Shown in pieces: positions 23,775-30,814 of a stretch of 44,182 nucleotides of DNA. Position 1 is the stretch's first letter. Every line of letters starts with the position of its first letter. Source of the DNA: Solobacterium sp. (lineage in GTDB: Bacteria > Bacillota_I > Bacilli_A > Erysipelotrichales > Erysipelotrichaceae); contig JAILCN010000202.1 of the NCBI GenBank assembly GCA_024680365.1, positions 1 to 44,182 of the forward strand. Direction: 5' to 3'. Below the pieces are notes generated by a model, which was not told the DNA's origin, did no database searches, and worked only from the letters and a program-made list of their open reading frames with translations. The translations under genes were made by a program, and so were the position numbers.

Positions 23775-24332
23775 ATGAAGATCGCGGCAATCGATTTTGA
23801 AACAGCGAACAACAGTCCGGCCAGCGTATGCTCGGTCGGTATTTCTGTGCTTGAGGACGGATGCGCGGAAGAAGCATATTATTCCCTGATCAGACCGGAA
23901 GCCAATGTATCCCGTTTTTTATGGCAGAACATTCAGATCCACGGCATTCACCCGGAAGACGTCGTCAATGCGCCTTCCTTCGCGGAGGTATACCGGGACA
24001 TCGTGCCGCTGCTGGAAGGGTCGCTCGTGACGGCCCACAATGCCCGGTTTGATATGGGCTGCCTGAAAGCTGCCTGTCTGAATACCGGAAGGAGAGTTCC
24101 GTATCTCAGATACTTCGATACCGTGGAGCTCAGCCGCCGTGTCTTTCCCCAGCTGGCGCACCACCGCCTGAACGACATGTGCAGCTATCTGAATATCGAA
24201 CTCGATCACCACAACGCGATGAGCGATTCCTGGGGCTGTCTGATGATCGTCGCAAAGGTGATGGATCTGACCGGCATCTACGATGTCAGTGAGATGCTGG
24301 ATGCCTGCCGGACACGGATCTGCACGCTCTGA
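23775..24332 (+). CDS. DnaQ-like (DEDDh) 3'-5' exonuclease
   Basis: 185 residues. Exo I motif AIDFETANN (Asp, Glu), Exo II region LVTAHNARFDMGCL (Asp), and Exo III HHNAMSDSWG (His and Asp) give the complete DEDDh set. IQIHGIHPEDV is a common feature of epsilon-like and oligoribonuclease-like proteins. It probably degrades short single-stranded DNA or RNA, or proofreads; no partner domain is fused. GGAA precedes the start, which lies 6 bp from the ArsR-type stop, so it is the third gene of that operon. The link between a zinc sensor and a nuclease may be only positional. Confidence 0.87.
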   Translation: MKIAAIDFETANNSPASVCSVGISVLEDGCAEEAYYSLIRPEANVSRFLWQNIQIHGIHPEDVVNAPSFAEVYRDIVPLLEGSLVTAHNARFDMGCLKAACLNTGRRVPYLRYFDTVELSRRVFPQLAHHRLNDMCSYLNIELDHHNAMSDSWGCLMIVAKVMDLTGIYDVSEMLDACRTRICTL

Positions 24333-24418
24333 AACAGGCAGTTTCCTACGGTAGATATTGCTAACTCTGAAAAGTGCGGCAGACAGAAAAATGAAAGATT
24401 TTCAGTAAAATGTATAGG

Positions 24419-24447
24419 TTTACATAATTGCTTGCTGATAGTATAAT
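24419..24447 (+). promoter_or_regulatory. Near-consensus promoter of the pyrophosphatase-like gene
   Basis: TTTACA (24419-24424), 17-bp spacer, TATAAT (24442-24447). The rest of the 24333-24466 gap is AT-rich with no gene that I can support. Confidence 0.8.
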
Positions 24448-24466
24448 GACCCTTGAGGTACTTAAA

Positions 24467-24859
24467 ATGGCGCTATATGAAAACAATGCATACTTCTGGC
24501 AGAAAGTTGACACATTGTATCTGTCCAGCGGGTTCAAGCAGACAAGAAAAAAAGGGGATGTCCACCCCGTATTCAAGAATCTGATCTATCCGACAGATTA
24601 CGGACATGTCAAAGATACCAGAAGCGTCAGCGGTGAAGGCGTTTCTGTTTACGCGGGAACACTCTCCCGCAGCAAGATCACGGCGCTGGTCGTGGCAGCT
24701 GATATCCTGGCCAAGGAGCTGGATGTCAAGATCCTTGTCGGATGCACGGAAGAAGAAGTGGAAGCAGTGCTCCGCTTCCTGAATCAGACGGATTATCAGA
24801 AAACTGTACTGATCCGCAGGGGCAGGGATATTCCTTCCTGGGGACTGAGCGATAACTGA
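24467..24859 (+). CDS. Inorganic pyrophosphatase-like protein lacking the catalytic Asp set
   Basis: 130 residues from ATG 24467, with GAGG 8 nt upstream and a strong promoter; codons further up lie before the predicted transcript start. The fold pattern follows family I pyrophosphatases: a HPVFKNLIYPTDYGHV stretch equals the usual 'P..YP.NYGYI', followed by a strand and VVAADILAKELDVKILVGCT. In real pyrophosphatases the next loop is 'GDxDPLDV' with three metal-binding Asp; here it is GEGVSVYAGT, with none. The C-terminal half (EEEVEAVLRFLN) also differs. Similar short proteins are annotated as pyrophosphatases in some Bacillota. Activity is doubtful; a binding or regulatory role is possible. 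Confidence 0.6.
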   Translation: MALYENNAYFWQKVDTLYLSSGFKQTRKKGDVHPVFKNLIYPTDYGHVKDTRSVSGEGVSVYAGTLSRSKITALVVAADILAKELDVKILVGCTEEEVEAVLRFLNQTDYQKTVLIRRGRDIPSWGLSDN

Positions 24860-24862
24860 AAT

Positions 24863-24885
24863 AAGCGTCTGCACAGACGCTTTTC
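24863..24885. terminator. Terminator, convergent
   Basis: AAGCGTCT (24863-24870), loop GCAC, AGACGCTT (24875-24882), TTTT. It serves the + gene; the opposite phospholipase-like gene stops at 24884. Confidence 0.75.
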
Positions 24886-25744
24886 AGATGGGTTCACCGG
24901 TGAAATTCACCTGGAAGTCTTCATCACTGTGGGACTTCAGCAGACGGATCGCCAGATATAATGCTTTGCCATACAGTTCCGGGAATGAGGAACTGATCGT
25001 TTTATTCTCGTCATACACAAGCGTGTATGTCTTTTTTTCAAGATTCAGTACAGAGAATTCATGATCTCTCTTCAGCATCATGCCGGAGATCGTATGCGGC
25101 ATGCGGATCATGTCTTCCAGGGAACTGATGATTTTATAGCGGACTGTGCTGGGCCGGATCAGGCTGGTCAGGAGCGCTGTTTCGTAAGCGGAGCGGGCAG
25201 CATCTGCCGCGCTGATCTCAAGTCCGAATACGCTTTTGAACATGGAGGAGTACATCGCTCCGAGCTTCTTCCGGTCCTTCGCGGAGACTTTCAGATATTT
25301 GTATACATCATAGGAAGAGATCTCCCGGCCGCGCTGATGCAGGATCCAGGTATCAATGTCGCCTTCCATCGTGATGTGCGCTTCACCTTCATGGATGCCG
25401 GTCGTCTCATGGGCATATTTCGCGACGGCACAGATCAGCGGATGGGCGAGGGAATCAAGGGAGTAGTGGCACAGATAGCCGCAGATGTAGCTGATCAGGT
25501 CAGGATCATCTGCCGCGAAGGCTTCAAAGTGGCTGATGACTTCCTTCACGCATTCATCATGCATCAGATTGCCGTATTTCTTCAGCGATCCGGGCAGCAG
25601 GGAAGCACGGGAAAAGAACAGCATGTCAGGGCCCTGCGATCCGAGATAGAACATCGGAAGGCTGGTGATCTTTTCTTTCGTCTCTTCAGGCAGATGCGCA
25701 TACACATCGCGGGCAAATTCAACGTGGGTGGTAGCTGCTGGCAT
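24884..25744 (-). CDS. Zinc-dependent phospholipase C family protein
   Basis: 286 residues, no clear signal peptide. The histidine/aspartate pattern of the Zn-dependent PLC family is present: TTHVEFARDV near the N-terminus, YLGSQGPDMLFFS, YICGYLCHYSLDSLAHPLI, and HEGEAHITMEGDIDTW. These supply the metal ligands in the phospholipase C/S1-P1-like fold. Without an export signal a secreted toxin role is unlikely; such cytosolic members are common and uncharacterised in Bacillota. It lies 42 bp downstream of yggS on the same strand. A 7-bp hairpin separates a strong GGAGG from the ATG, as described in the findings. Confidence 0.82.
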   Translation of the reverse strand: MPAATTHVEFARDVYAHLPEETKEKITSLPMFYLGSQGPDMLFFSRASLLPGSLKKYGNLMHDECVKEVISHFEAFAADDPDLISYICGYLCHYSLDSLAHPLICAVAKYAHETTGIHEGEAHITMEGDIDTWILHQRGREISSYDVYKYLKVSAKDRKKLGAMYSSMFKSVFGLEISAADAARSAYETALLTSLIRPSTVRYKIISSLEDMIRMPHTISGMMLKRDHEFSVLNLEKKTYTLVYDENKTISSSFPELYGKALYLAIRLLKSHSDEDFQVNFTGEPI

Positions 25745-25753
25745 TTTCTTTTC

Positions 25754-25772
25754 CGGAGAGTCCGGCTCTCCG
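25754..25772 (-). promoter_or_regulatory. Hairpin between ribosome binding site and start codon
   Basis: CGGAGAG (25754-25760) and CTCTCCG (25766-25772) form a stable 7-bp stem with a 5-nt loop. On the minus strand GGAGG (25777-25773) lies 28 nt before ATG 25744. Folding the hairpin would reduce the gap to about 9 nt. Confidence 0.4.
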
Positions 25773-25786
25773 CCTCCATATATTTT

Positions 25787-26431
25787 TCATTCCTGAAACA
25801 GATAGGTTCCGATCCGTACCATCGTGCTTCCGCAGGAAAGCGCGAGGGGGTAGTCGCTGCTCATTCCCATCGAAAGGATCCGGATCCTGTCACTGCCGTA
25901 AGTATTCTGCAGTTCGTCAAACAGTGCCTTTCCTTCCCGGAAGACGGAACAGATCCGCTCACTGTCTTCCGTATGGGGTCCCATGACCATGATGCCGCAG
26001 AGATCAAGATGCTCATATTTCATTACTTCCGCGAAGAAAGAAAGAGCGTCTTCTTTCAGCAGTCCGGTCTTGTTTTCATCCTCTTCGGCAAGATGAAACT
26101 CAGCCAGTACGCTGACGGTCTTTCCGATCCGGGCCGCTTCCTTTTCGATCACCTTTGCGAGTTCCAGGGAATCCAGAGACTGGATGCAGGAAACATACGG
26201 CAGGATGCTGCGGACTTTGTTTCTCTGCAGATGGCCGATGAACTGCCAGCGGATATCAGCGGGCAGAAGGGGTGCTTTGGCAAGCAGCTCCTGGGCGTGG
26301 TTCTCCGCGAAGATCCGTTCTCCCTCCGCATAGTACGAAAGGATCTCTTCCGTGTTTCTGTATTTGGTGACGATGCACAGTTCGGCGCCGTTCAGGCTGT
26401 TTTTTACAGTTTCATAATGGTTTCTGATCAT
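25787..26431 (-). CDS. yggS: YggS-family pyridoxal 5'-phosphate homeostasis protein
   Basis: 214 residues, the usual YggS/PLPBP length. The PLP-binding Lys is in IVTKYR (about residue 23). Further signatures are AENHAQELLAK, WQFIGHLQRNKV, LAEFHLAEEDENKTG and the C-terminal phosphate loop MGMSSDYPLA with GSTMVRIGTYLF. The protein binds PLP without being an enzyme and buffers amino-acid and vitamin B6 metabolism. The start codon has no ribosome binding site and sits exactly 6 nt after an extended -10 (TGgTATAGT, minus strand), predicting a leaderless mRNA. In many Bacillota yggS lies by sepF/dlt-like cell-division genes; here it is with a phospholipase-like gene. Confidence 0.92.
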   Translation of the reverse strand: MIRNHYETVKNSLNGAELCIVTKYRNTEEILSYYAEGERIFAENHAQELLAKAPLLPADIRWQFIGHLQRNKVRSILPYVSCIQSLDSLELAKVIEKEAARIGKTVSVLAEFHLAEEDENKTGLLKEDALSFFAEVMKYEHLDLCGIMVMGPHTEDSERICSVFREGKALFDELQNTYGSDRIRILSMGMSSDYPLALSCGSTMVRIGTYLFQE

Positions 26432-26446
26432 ACCATGACTATACCA
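26432..26446 (-). promoter_or_regulatory. Extended -10 of yggS, predicted leaderless
   Basis: On the minus strand TGgTATAGT is followed by CATGGT and then ATG (start 26431). The predicted +1 is the A of the start codon. Confidence 0.5.
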
Positions 26447-26501
26447 CCAACAAAAGCGTCATGAAAAGAAAAAACCTGTTTCCCGCGGGAATACAGGTGT
26501 T

Positions 26502-27080
26502 TCAGAACAGCTTCAGAGGAACTGCTGTCTCCGGTCCGATCAGACGGCGGTGCTGGAGCACCGGTACGATCACATTGAACAGGGCGACAAGCGCGATGAT
26601 CTCAAACGGCAGGGCAGTCGCGTTCTTCACAAGACTTTTTGTCATGTAGTAGATGAAGCCCTTGCTGTAGAGAACAGAAGACCAGTAAGAACCGATCAGG
26701 ACGTTGACGCCGAAGTTGATCACTGTCTTGGCAAGCGCCAGGCGCAGCACGGTGATCCTGGTCCGGTACAGGAAGAGAGCATAGATGAAGCTGCCAAGCA
26801 TCTCGGAGATCGTGTAGCCGATGAAGAAGGGACCGGTCGGATGGATCATGAATCCGACCAGATCAGTGACCATGCCTGACACCAGACCGGCAACCGGACC
26901 GATAATGCTGGCTTCCACCGTAACGAACAGGAACTTGAAGATAATATTCAGATTTTCACCAACCGGGATCCGGAAGAAACCGGCAACTACCTTTACTGCG
27001 ATGAACATCGCGATCAGGGCAAGATAGCGGGACTGCTTCAGCTTCGAAGCAGAGGACGACCAATATTCTTTTGTAAACAT
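26502..27080 (-). CDS. folT: Folate ECF transporter S component FolT
   Basis: 192 residues with five or six membrane helices. The substrate-loop signature FFRIPVGENLNIIF is typical of folate S components, followed by GPVAGLVSGMVTDLVGFMI and FFIGYTISEMLG. It works with the shared EcfA/A'/T energising module, which is not in this window. The start has AAAGGAAGG 6 nt upstream. A tetrahydrofolate riboswitch lies in its leader, which independently supports folate as the substrate. CTTCC (27119-27115, minus strand) can pair with GGAAG of the ribosome binding site, so control may act on translation. Confidence 0.9.
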   Translation of the reverse strand: MFTKEYWSSSASKLKQSRYLALIAMFIAVKVVAGFFRIPVGENLNIIFKFLFVTVEASIIGPVAGLVSGMVTDLVGFMIHPTGPFFIGYTISEMLGSFIYALFLYRTRITVLRLALAKTVINFGVNVLIGSYWSSVLYSKGFIYYMTKSLVKNATALPFEIIALVALFNVIVPVLQHRRLIGPETAVPLKLF

Positions 27081-27127
27081 AAATGCCTTCCTTTCTTCGC
27101 CATCAGTGAAGTCCGGAAGACATCTTT

Positions 27128-27220
27128 CACATAATGGGAATATTCATCAACCGCAAGCATAGCTTTTCGTCCGTGAGGTCCCTTTATCTCACAGCACTTA
27201 ACGCCAATGAATAATAATAA
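27128..27220 (-). ncRNA. Tetrahydrofolate (THF-I) riboswitch
   Basis: On the minus strand the conserved core GGCGTTAAGTG (27205-27195) is followed by a stem GTGAG/CTCAC enclosing GGGA, then GGACGAAAAGC and GCGGTTGATGAAT. ATTCAT (27212-27207) pairs with ATGAAT (27147-27142), the expected P2 closing helix. Order and motifs match the THF-I class, which commonly precedes folT. Helix boundaries are by eye. Confidence 0.82.
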
Positions 27221-27246
27221 AATAGCACAAGCGATTCTCCTGTCAA
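27219..27246 (-). promoter_or_regulatory. folT promoter
   Basis: On the minus strand a perfect -35 TTGACA (27246-27241), 16-bp spacer, -10 TATTTT (27224-27219). The riboswitch starts right after it. Confidence 0.75.
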
Positions 27247-27261
27247 TAGAAATACCCGGTA

Positions 27262-27270
27262 TGATACAAT
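27262..27270 (+). promoter_or_regulatory. Extended -10 of the U32/SpoU operon
   Basis: TGaTACAAT (TACAAT 27265-27270). The predicted +1 near 27277 leaves a leader of about 3 nt before ATG 27280, and no ribosome binding site is present. Confidence 0.5.
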
Positions 27271-27279
27271 TAGCAGAGT

Positions 27280-28140
27280 ATGAAAAAACTATGTGCTGCG
27301 TGCGGGTCGCTGAATGAGATCAGAGCGGCCTGTGCATGCGAATGTGATGAGATCGTGCTGATCGGCGAAGACAGCATCTGGGGCAGGAAACAGCTTTCCG
27401 CCAGTGAACTGCCGGCAGCACTCGATATGGCAAAGGAAGCCGGACGGCCGGTCTCGGTCCTTTTTGACCGTTTGTTTTCCGAAGATGAGATCGCGGATGC
27501 GCAGATCCTCCTGAGGGAAATGCTCAGAGACGGAGCTGAGGCAGTCTGGGTCAGCGATCCGGGACTGATGCAGGAAGACGTGATCGCAAAGCTGATCTAT
27601 CAGCCGGGTATGCTGGTGACGGACAGCGCTGACGCTGCCTTCTGGATGAAGTGCGGGTGTCTCTCCGCTGCCGTTTCGCCGCTTCTGACATTTGAAGAAC
27701 TGTATGAAATTGTAAAGAAAGTGCCGGATCTTTCGGTGATGATCCACGGCTGTTTCCCGATGAGTGTTTCCGGCCGGAAACTGATCAGTGCCTATGAACA
27801 GGAAAGCGGCTGTGCAGACCTCAGCGGGCGCAGTGACCTTTCCCTGATCGAGGAGAAACGCAGCGAACGGATGCCGGTGAAGGAAAATGCCTGGGGAACG
27901 GTGATCTTTAATGACCGGATCCAGGAATCCTTTGAGGAAGTCCGCCGGTTAAGAAATGAAAAGATCAGCCGTTTCGTGATCTTTGCGGAAGAAGGCACGG
28001 AGTACCTTTGTGATACGATCCGGCTGTACCGGAAGATCCTGGACGAGAAAGACAGTGACGAAGATCTTGCGGCATACCGTGAAAGATGGCAGTCACTGCC
28101 GCTGTCCAAAAGCTATTACATGGAGAAAACGATCAAATGA
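27280..28140 (+). CDS. trhP1: U32-peptidase-like protein, TrhP1/YrrN type
   Basis: 286 residues. It has the short U32-type layout of B. subtilis YrrN (TrhP1): a strand-helix barrel half with repeated 'SDPGL.QEDVIAKLI' elements, the late motif MIHGCFPMSVSGRKLISAYE, and a final helical tail. The cluster cysteines of full U32 proteins are not in the usual order (early CAACG and CACEC instead), so it looks diverged. TrhP1 and TrhP2 act together in 5-hydroxyuridine formation at tRNA position 34. It overlaps the next U32 gene by ATGA. No ribosome binding site precedes ATG; the extended -10 ends 9 nt upstream. Confidence 0.6.
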   Translation: MKKLCAACGSLNEIRAACACECDEIVLIGEDSIWGRKQLSASELPAALDMAKEAGRPVSVLFDRLFSEDEIADAQILLREMLRDGAEAVWVSDPGLMQEDVIAKLIYQPGMLVTDSADAAFWMKCGCLSAAVSPLLTFEELYEIVKKVPDLSVMIHGCFPMSVSGRKLISAYEQESGCADLSGRSDLSLIEEKRSERMPVKENAWGTVIFNDRIQESFEEVRRLRNEKISRFVIFAEEGTEYLCDTIRLYRKILDEKDSDEDLAAYRERWQSLPLSKSYYMEKTIK

Positions 28141-29339
28141 AGAAACCGGAACTGCTGGCTCCGGCGGGAGATCTCAGCAGGGCAAAAACCGCAGTGCGCT
28201 ACGGGGCAGACGCTGTTTATATCGGCGGCCGCCGTTTTTCCCTGCGCTCCAGAGCATCCAATTTCACGCTGGATGACATCCGGGAAGCCTGCGCGTATGC
28301 GAAAGACTTCGGCGCGAATATCCATGTCACTGTCAATATGATCCCGCACGATGAAGATCTTGAAGGCCTGCAGGAGTATCTCAGAGATCTTGAGAAGGCA
28401 GGCGTGAAGGCGATCATTGCCGCTTCTCCGGCAGTGATGGCTGTCTGCCGCGAATGCGCCCCGTCCCTTGAGATCCACTGTTCCACCCAGATGTCTGTGA
28501 CCAACACGGAAGCAGTGCGCTTCCTGAAAAAGAATATGAAGATCGACCGCGTCGTTCTGGCCCGTGAATGCACGATGGATCAGATCCGCAGGATCACAGC
28601 GGAATGCGGCATTGAGACCGAAGCGTTTATTCACGGCGGCATGTGCGTCAATTATTCCGGACGATGCACGCTGTCCAACCGGATGACGCTGCGCGATGCC
28701 AACCGGGGCGGCTGCGCCCAGAGCTGCCGCTGGCAGTACAGTCTGTACGCGGGAGAAGACAAAGTATCCGACATGCTGTTTACGATGGGTTCAAAAGATC
28801 TGTGCGCCTGCGCGTCGCTGTATGACATGATGGAAGCCGGCGTATCCAGTCTGAAGATCGAAGGACGCATGAAGACAGAATTCTATATCGCTTCCGTCGT
28901 CAGCACATACCGGCGCATGATCGATGAGGTCGCCGAAACCGGCACCCGTCCTTCCGGAGAGCGTCTGACATATTACATGCATGAATTTGCGCGGACGATG
29001 AACCGTCAGTCCTGGGGCGGCTTCGTGCAGGAAAAGGCCGATGCGTCGTCCCTGATCTGGCATAATATGAGCAATGCCGATGTCAATCACGATTTCCTGG
29101 CGAAGGTCGTGAAATACCAGCCGGAAACCGGTACGGCATGGATCGAGAGCAGAAACTATTTTGAAGCCGGCGAGGAAGCGGAAGTGCTGACGCCGGGCAG
29201 GGAAAACAGATCGTTCGCAATGACATTCATCAGAAACGAAAAAGGGGAATACCAGGATGTCAGCCGGCATCCGATGGCGCTGCTGGAAGTGCCGGTCCCG
29301 TTTGAAGTCGGCGCAGAAGATCTGATACGGAGAAAATGA
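28137..29339 (+). CDS. trhP2: U32-family tRNA hydroxylation protein, TrhP2/YrrO type
   Basis: 400 residues from ATG 28137, overlapping the upstream stop. The N-terminus ELLAPAGDLSRAKTAVRYGA and DAVYIGGRRFSLRSRA are hallmarks of U32 proteins. The signature block EAFIHGGMCVNYSGRC, with SNRMTLRDANRGGCAQSCRW following, holds the cysteines that ligate an iron-sulfur cluster. Despite the peptidase name, characterised members (TrhP, RlhA) hydroxylate tRNA or rRNA using prephenate. Here the pair TrhP1-like plus TrhP2-like predicts ho5U34 in tRNA. It is followed by two SpoU methyltransferases, the first by ATGA overlap. Confidence 0.85.
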   Translation: MKKPELLAPAGDLSRAKTAVRYGADAVYIGGRRFSLRSRASNFTLDDIREACAYAKDFGANIHVTVNMIPHDEDLEGLQEYLRDLEKAGVKAIIAASPAVMAVCRECAPSLEIHCSTQMSVTNTEAVRFLKKNMKIDRVVLARECTMDQIRRITAECGIETEAFIHGGMCVNYSGRCTLSNRMTLRDANRGGCAQSCRWQYSLYAGEDKVSDMLFTMGSKDLCACASLYDMMEAGVSSLKIEGRMKTEFYIASVVSTYRRMIDEVAETGTRPSGERLTYYMHEFARTMNRQSWGGFVQEKADASSLIWHNMSNADVNHDFLAKVVKYQPETGTAWIESRNYFEAGEEAEVLTPGRENRSFAMTFIRNEKGEYQDVSRHPMALLEVPVPFEVGAEDLIRRK

Positions 29340-30070
29340 ACATGATACTGGAAGGGAATGTCAGCGTGAAAGCAGCCGTCATGGGCAGCTGCCGGAACGT
29401 AACAAAACTGATCATCGACAGGGAGAAGCATGACCGGGATACGGCGTTCATCATTCACCGCGCCGAAGAAAAAAAGATTCCGGTGGAATATGTGAGCCGG
29501 GCGGAAGCAGACGCGATGGCGGAAGGCAGGACACACGGCGGCGTGCTGTGCGAAGCGGAAGGAAGGATGTTCCAGTCTGCGGAAGACTGTCTGAAGGCAG
29601 AAGTGCCGCTGCTGTTTCTGATCGAAGGCGTTGAAGATCCGTTCAATCTCGGCTATATCATGCGGACTGTCTACAGCGCCGGATGCACCGGGCTGATCCT
29701 GCCGGAGAGAAACTGGGAGAATGCGGAAAAGGTGATCATCCGCTCCAGCGCCGGCGCTTCGGAATACCTCAATATCATAATGGAAAAAGATCTGCCGGCT
29801 CTGATCCGCAGACTGAAGAAAGCCGGTGTCGCCTGCTATGCAGCGATGCGGAAGGATGCCAGAGTATACGATGAGATCGACTGCACGGTCCCGCTTCTGA
29901 TCGCCGTCGGCGGCGAGATGCGCGGTCTTTCCGCGGCAGTGCGCAGGGAGATCACAGACAACATCTACATTCCCTATGCCAACGATTTCCGCAACGCGCT
30001 CAACGCTGCCAGCGCAGCAGCCGTACTGTCTTATGAAGCAGCCAGACAGAGACGGAAGAAAGGAATGTGA
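29336..30070 (+). CDS. SpoU/TrmH-family RNA 2'-O-methyltransferase (first copy)
   Basis: 244 residues. It has the SPOUT knot motifs VEDPFNLGYIMRTVYSAG (motif 1), AVGGEMRGLS (motif 2) and IPYANDFRNALNAASAAAVL (motif 3). Motif 3 is unusual, since most relatives have 'IPM.G...SLNVS.A'; the LN core is kept. The N-terminal 100 residues are a small substrate-binding domain (IIHRAEEKKIPVEYVS). It overlaps the U32 gene by ATGA and has CGGAGA before the start. It probably methylates a ribose in rRNA or tRNA; the target is unknown. Two tandem SpoU genes with different motif 3 suggest two different RNA sites. Confidence 0.83.
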   Translation: MNMILEGNVSVKAAVMGSCRNVTKLIIDREKHDRDTAFIIHRAEEKKIPVEYVSRAEADAMAEGRTHGGVLCEAEGRMFQSAEDCLKAEVPLLFLIEGVEDPFNLGYIMRTVYSAGCTGLILPERNWENAEKVIIRSSAGASEYLNIIMEKDLPALIRRLKKAGVACYAAMRKDARVYDEIDCTVPLLIAVGGEMRGLSAAVRREITDNIYIPYANDFRNALNAASAAAVLSYEAARQRRKKGM

Positions 30071-30072
30071 CT

Positions 30073-30801
30073 ATGGAAAAGATCGTATCCCTCCAGAATG
30101 CGAAAGTGAAGACATGGGCGTCCCTGCATCAGAAAAAATACCGGGACAGGCTCGGTCTGTTTCTGGCGGAAGGGGAACATCTGATCGGCGAAGCAATGCA
30201 GGCAGGGGTGCTGGAAGCGCTCATCTTCGATGAACCCTGTCCGTTTGACTGTCCGCAGATGTATGAAGTCACGCCGCAGATCATGAACCGGCTGTCTGCC
30301 AATGTCTCCGACGTGCATATGATCGGCGTCTGCCGCATTCTGCAGAGTGCCCCGCAGAATATGAAGCGGGTCGTCCTGCTGGACGGCGTGCAGGATCCCG
30401 GCAATCTCGGAACGATCGTGCGCACAGCCAGGTCATTCTCGTTTGACGCTGTCTACTGCTCACCGCAGTGCGCGGATCTGTACAACGAAAAAGCAGTCCG
30501 CTCCACCCAGGGTGCGCTGTTCCATATTCCCGTGATCCGCTGCGAACTGCCGTCACTGATCCGTGAACTGCAGAAGGACGGATTTACAGCGGTCGGCACA
30601 TCGCTGCAGGAATCTTTACCGTTAAAAAAACTGCCGGAACAGGAAAAAATGGCGTTCGTGTTCGGCAGTGAAGGACAGGGGGTATCCGCCGGCGTGCTGG
30701 ATCAGTGCGATGCGAATGTGCGCATTGAGATGGACGGATTTGAATCGCTGAACGTCGCTGTGGCGGCCGGCATCATCATGTATCAGTTTCAGGTGAAGTG
30801 A
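30073..30801 (+). CDS. SpoU-family RNA 2'-O-methyltransferase (second copy)
   Basis: 242 residues from ATG 30073, with AAAGGA 8 nt upstream; a GTG at 30067 is less likely. The N-terminal substrate-binding domain is typical of RlmB/TsnR-like proteins (SLQNAKVKTWASLHQKKYRD, LFLAEGEHLIGEAM). The SPOUT motifs are canonical: LDGVQDPGNLGTIVRTARSF, AFVFGSEGQGVS and IEMDGFESLNVAVAAGIIMY. In Bacillota this type (YsgA-like) methylates 23S rRNA, often near pheST. Here pheST is 8.5 kb away. Last gene of the four-gene operon, it ends in a terminator. Confidence 0.88.
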   Translation: MEKIVSLQNAKVKTWASLHQKKYRDRLGLFLAEGEHLIGEAMQAGVLEALIFDEPCPFDCPQMYEVTPQIMNRLSANVSDVHMIGVCRILQSAPQNMKRVVLLDGVQDPGNLGTIVRTARSFSFDAVYCSPQCADLYNEKAVRSTQGALFHIPVIRCELPSLIRELQKDGFTAVGTSLQESLPLKKLPEQEKMAFVFGSEGQGVSAGVLDQCDANVRIEMDGFESLNVAVAAGIIMYQFQVK

Positions 30802-30814
30802 TTCACCTTTTTTT
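30791..30814 (+). terminator. Terminator of the U32/SpoU operon
   Basis: AGGTGAA (30791-30797), loop GTGA, TTCACCT (30802-30808), T7. The stop codon of the last gene lies in the loop. Confidence 0.82.

Noticed and set aside
25061-26464. 467-codon ORF on the plus strand opposite the phospholipase-like gene and yggS
   Set aside because: It spans two well-supported minus-strand genes and the gap between them, with no motif.
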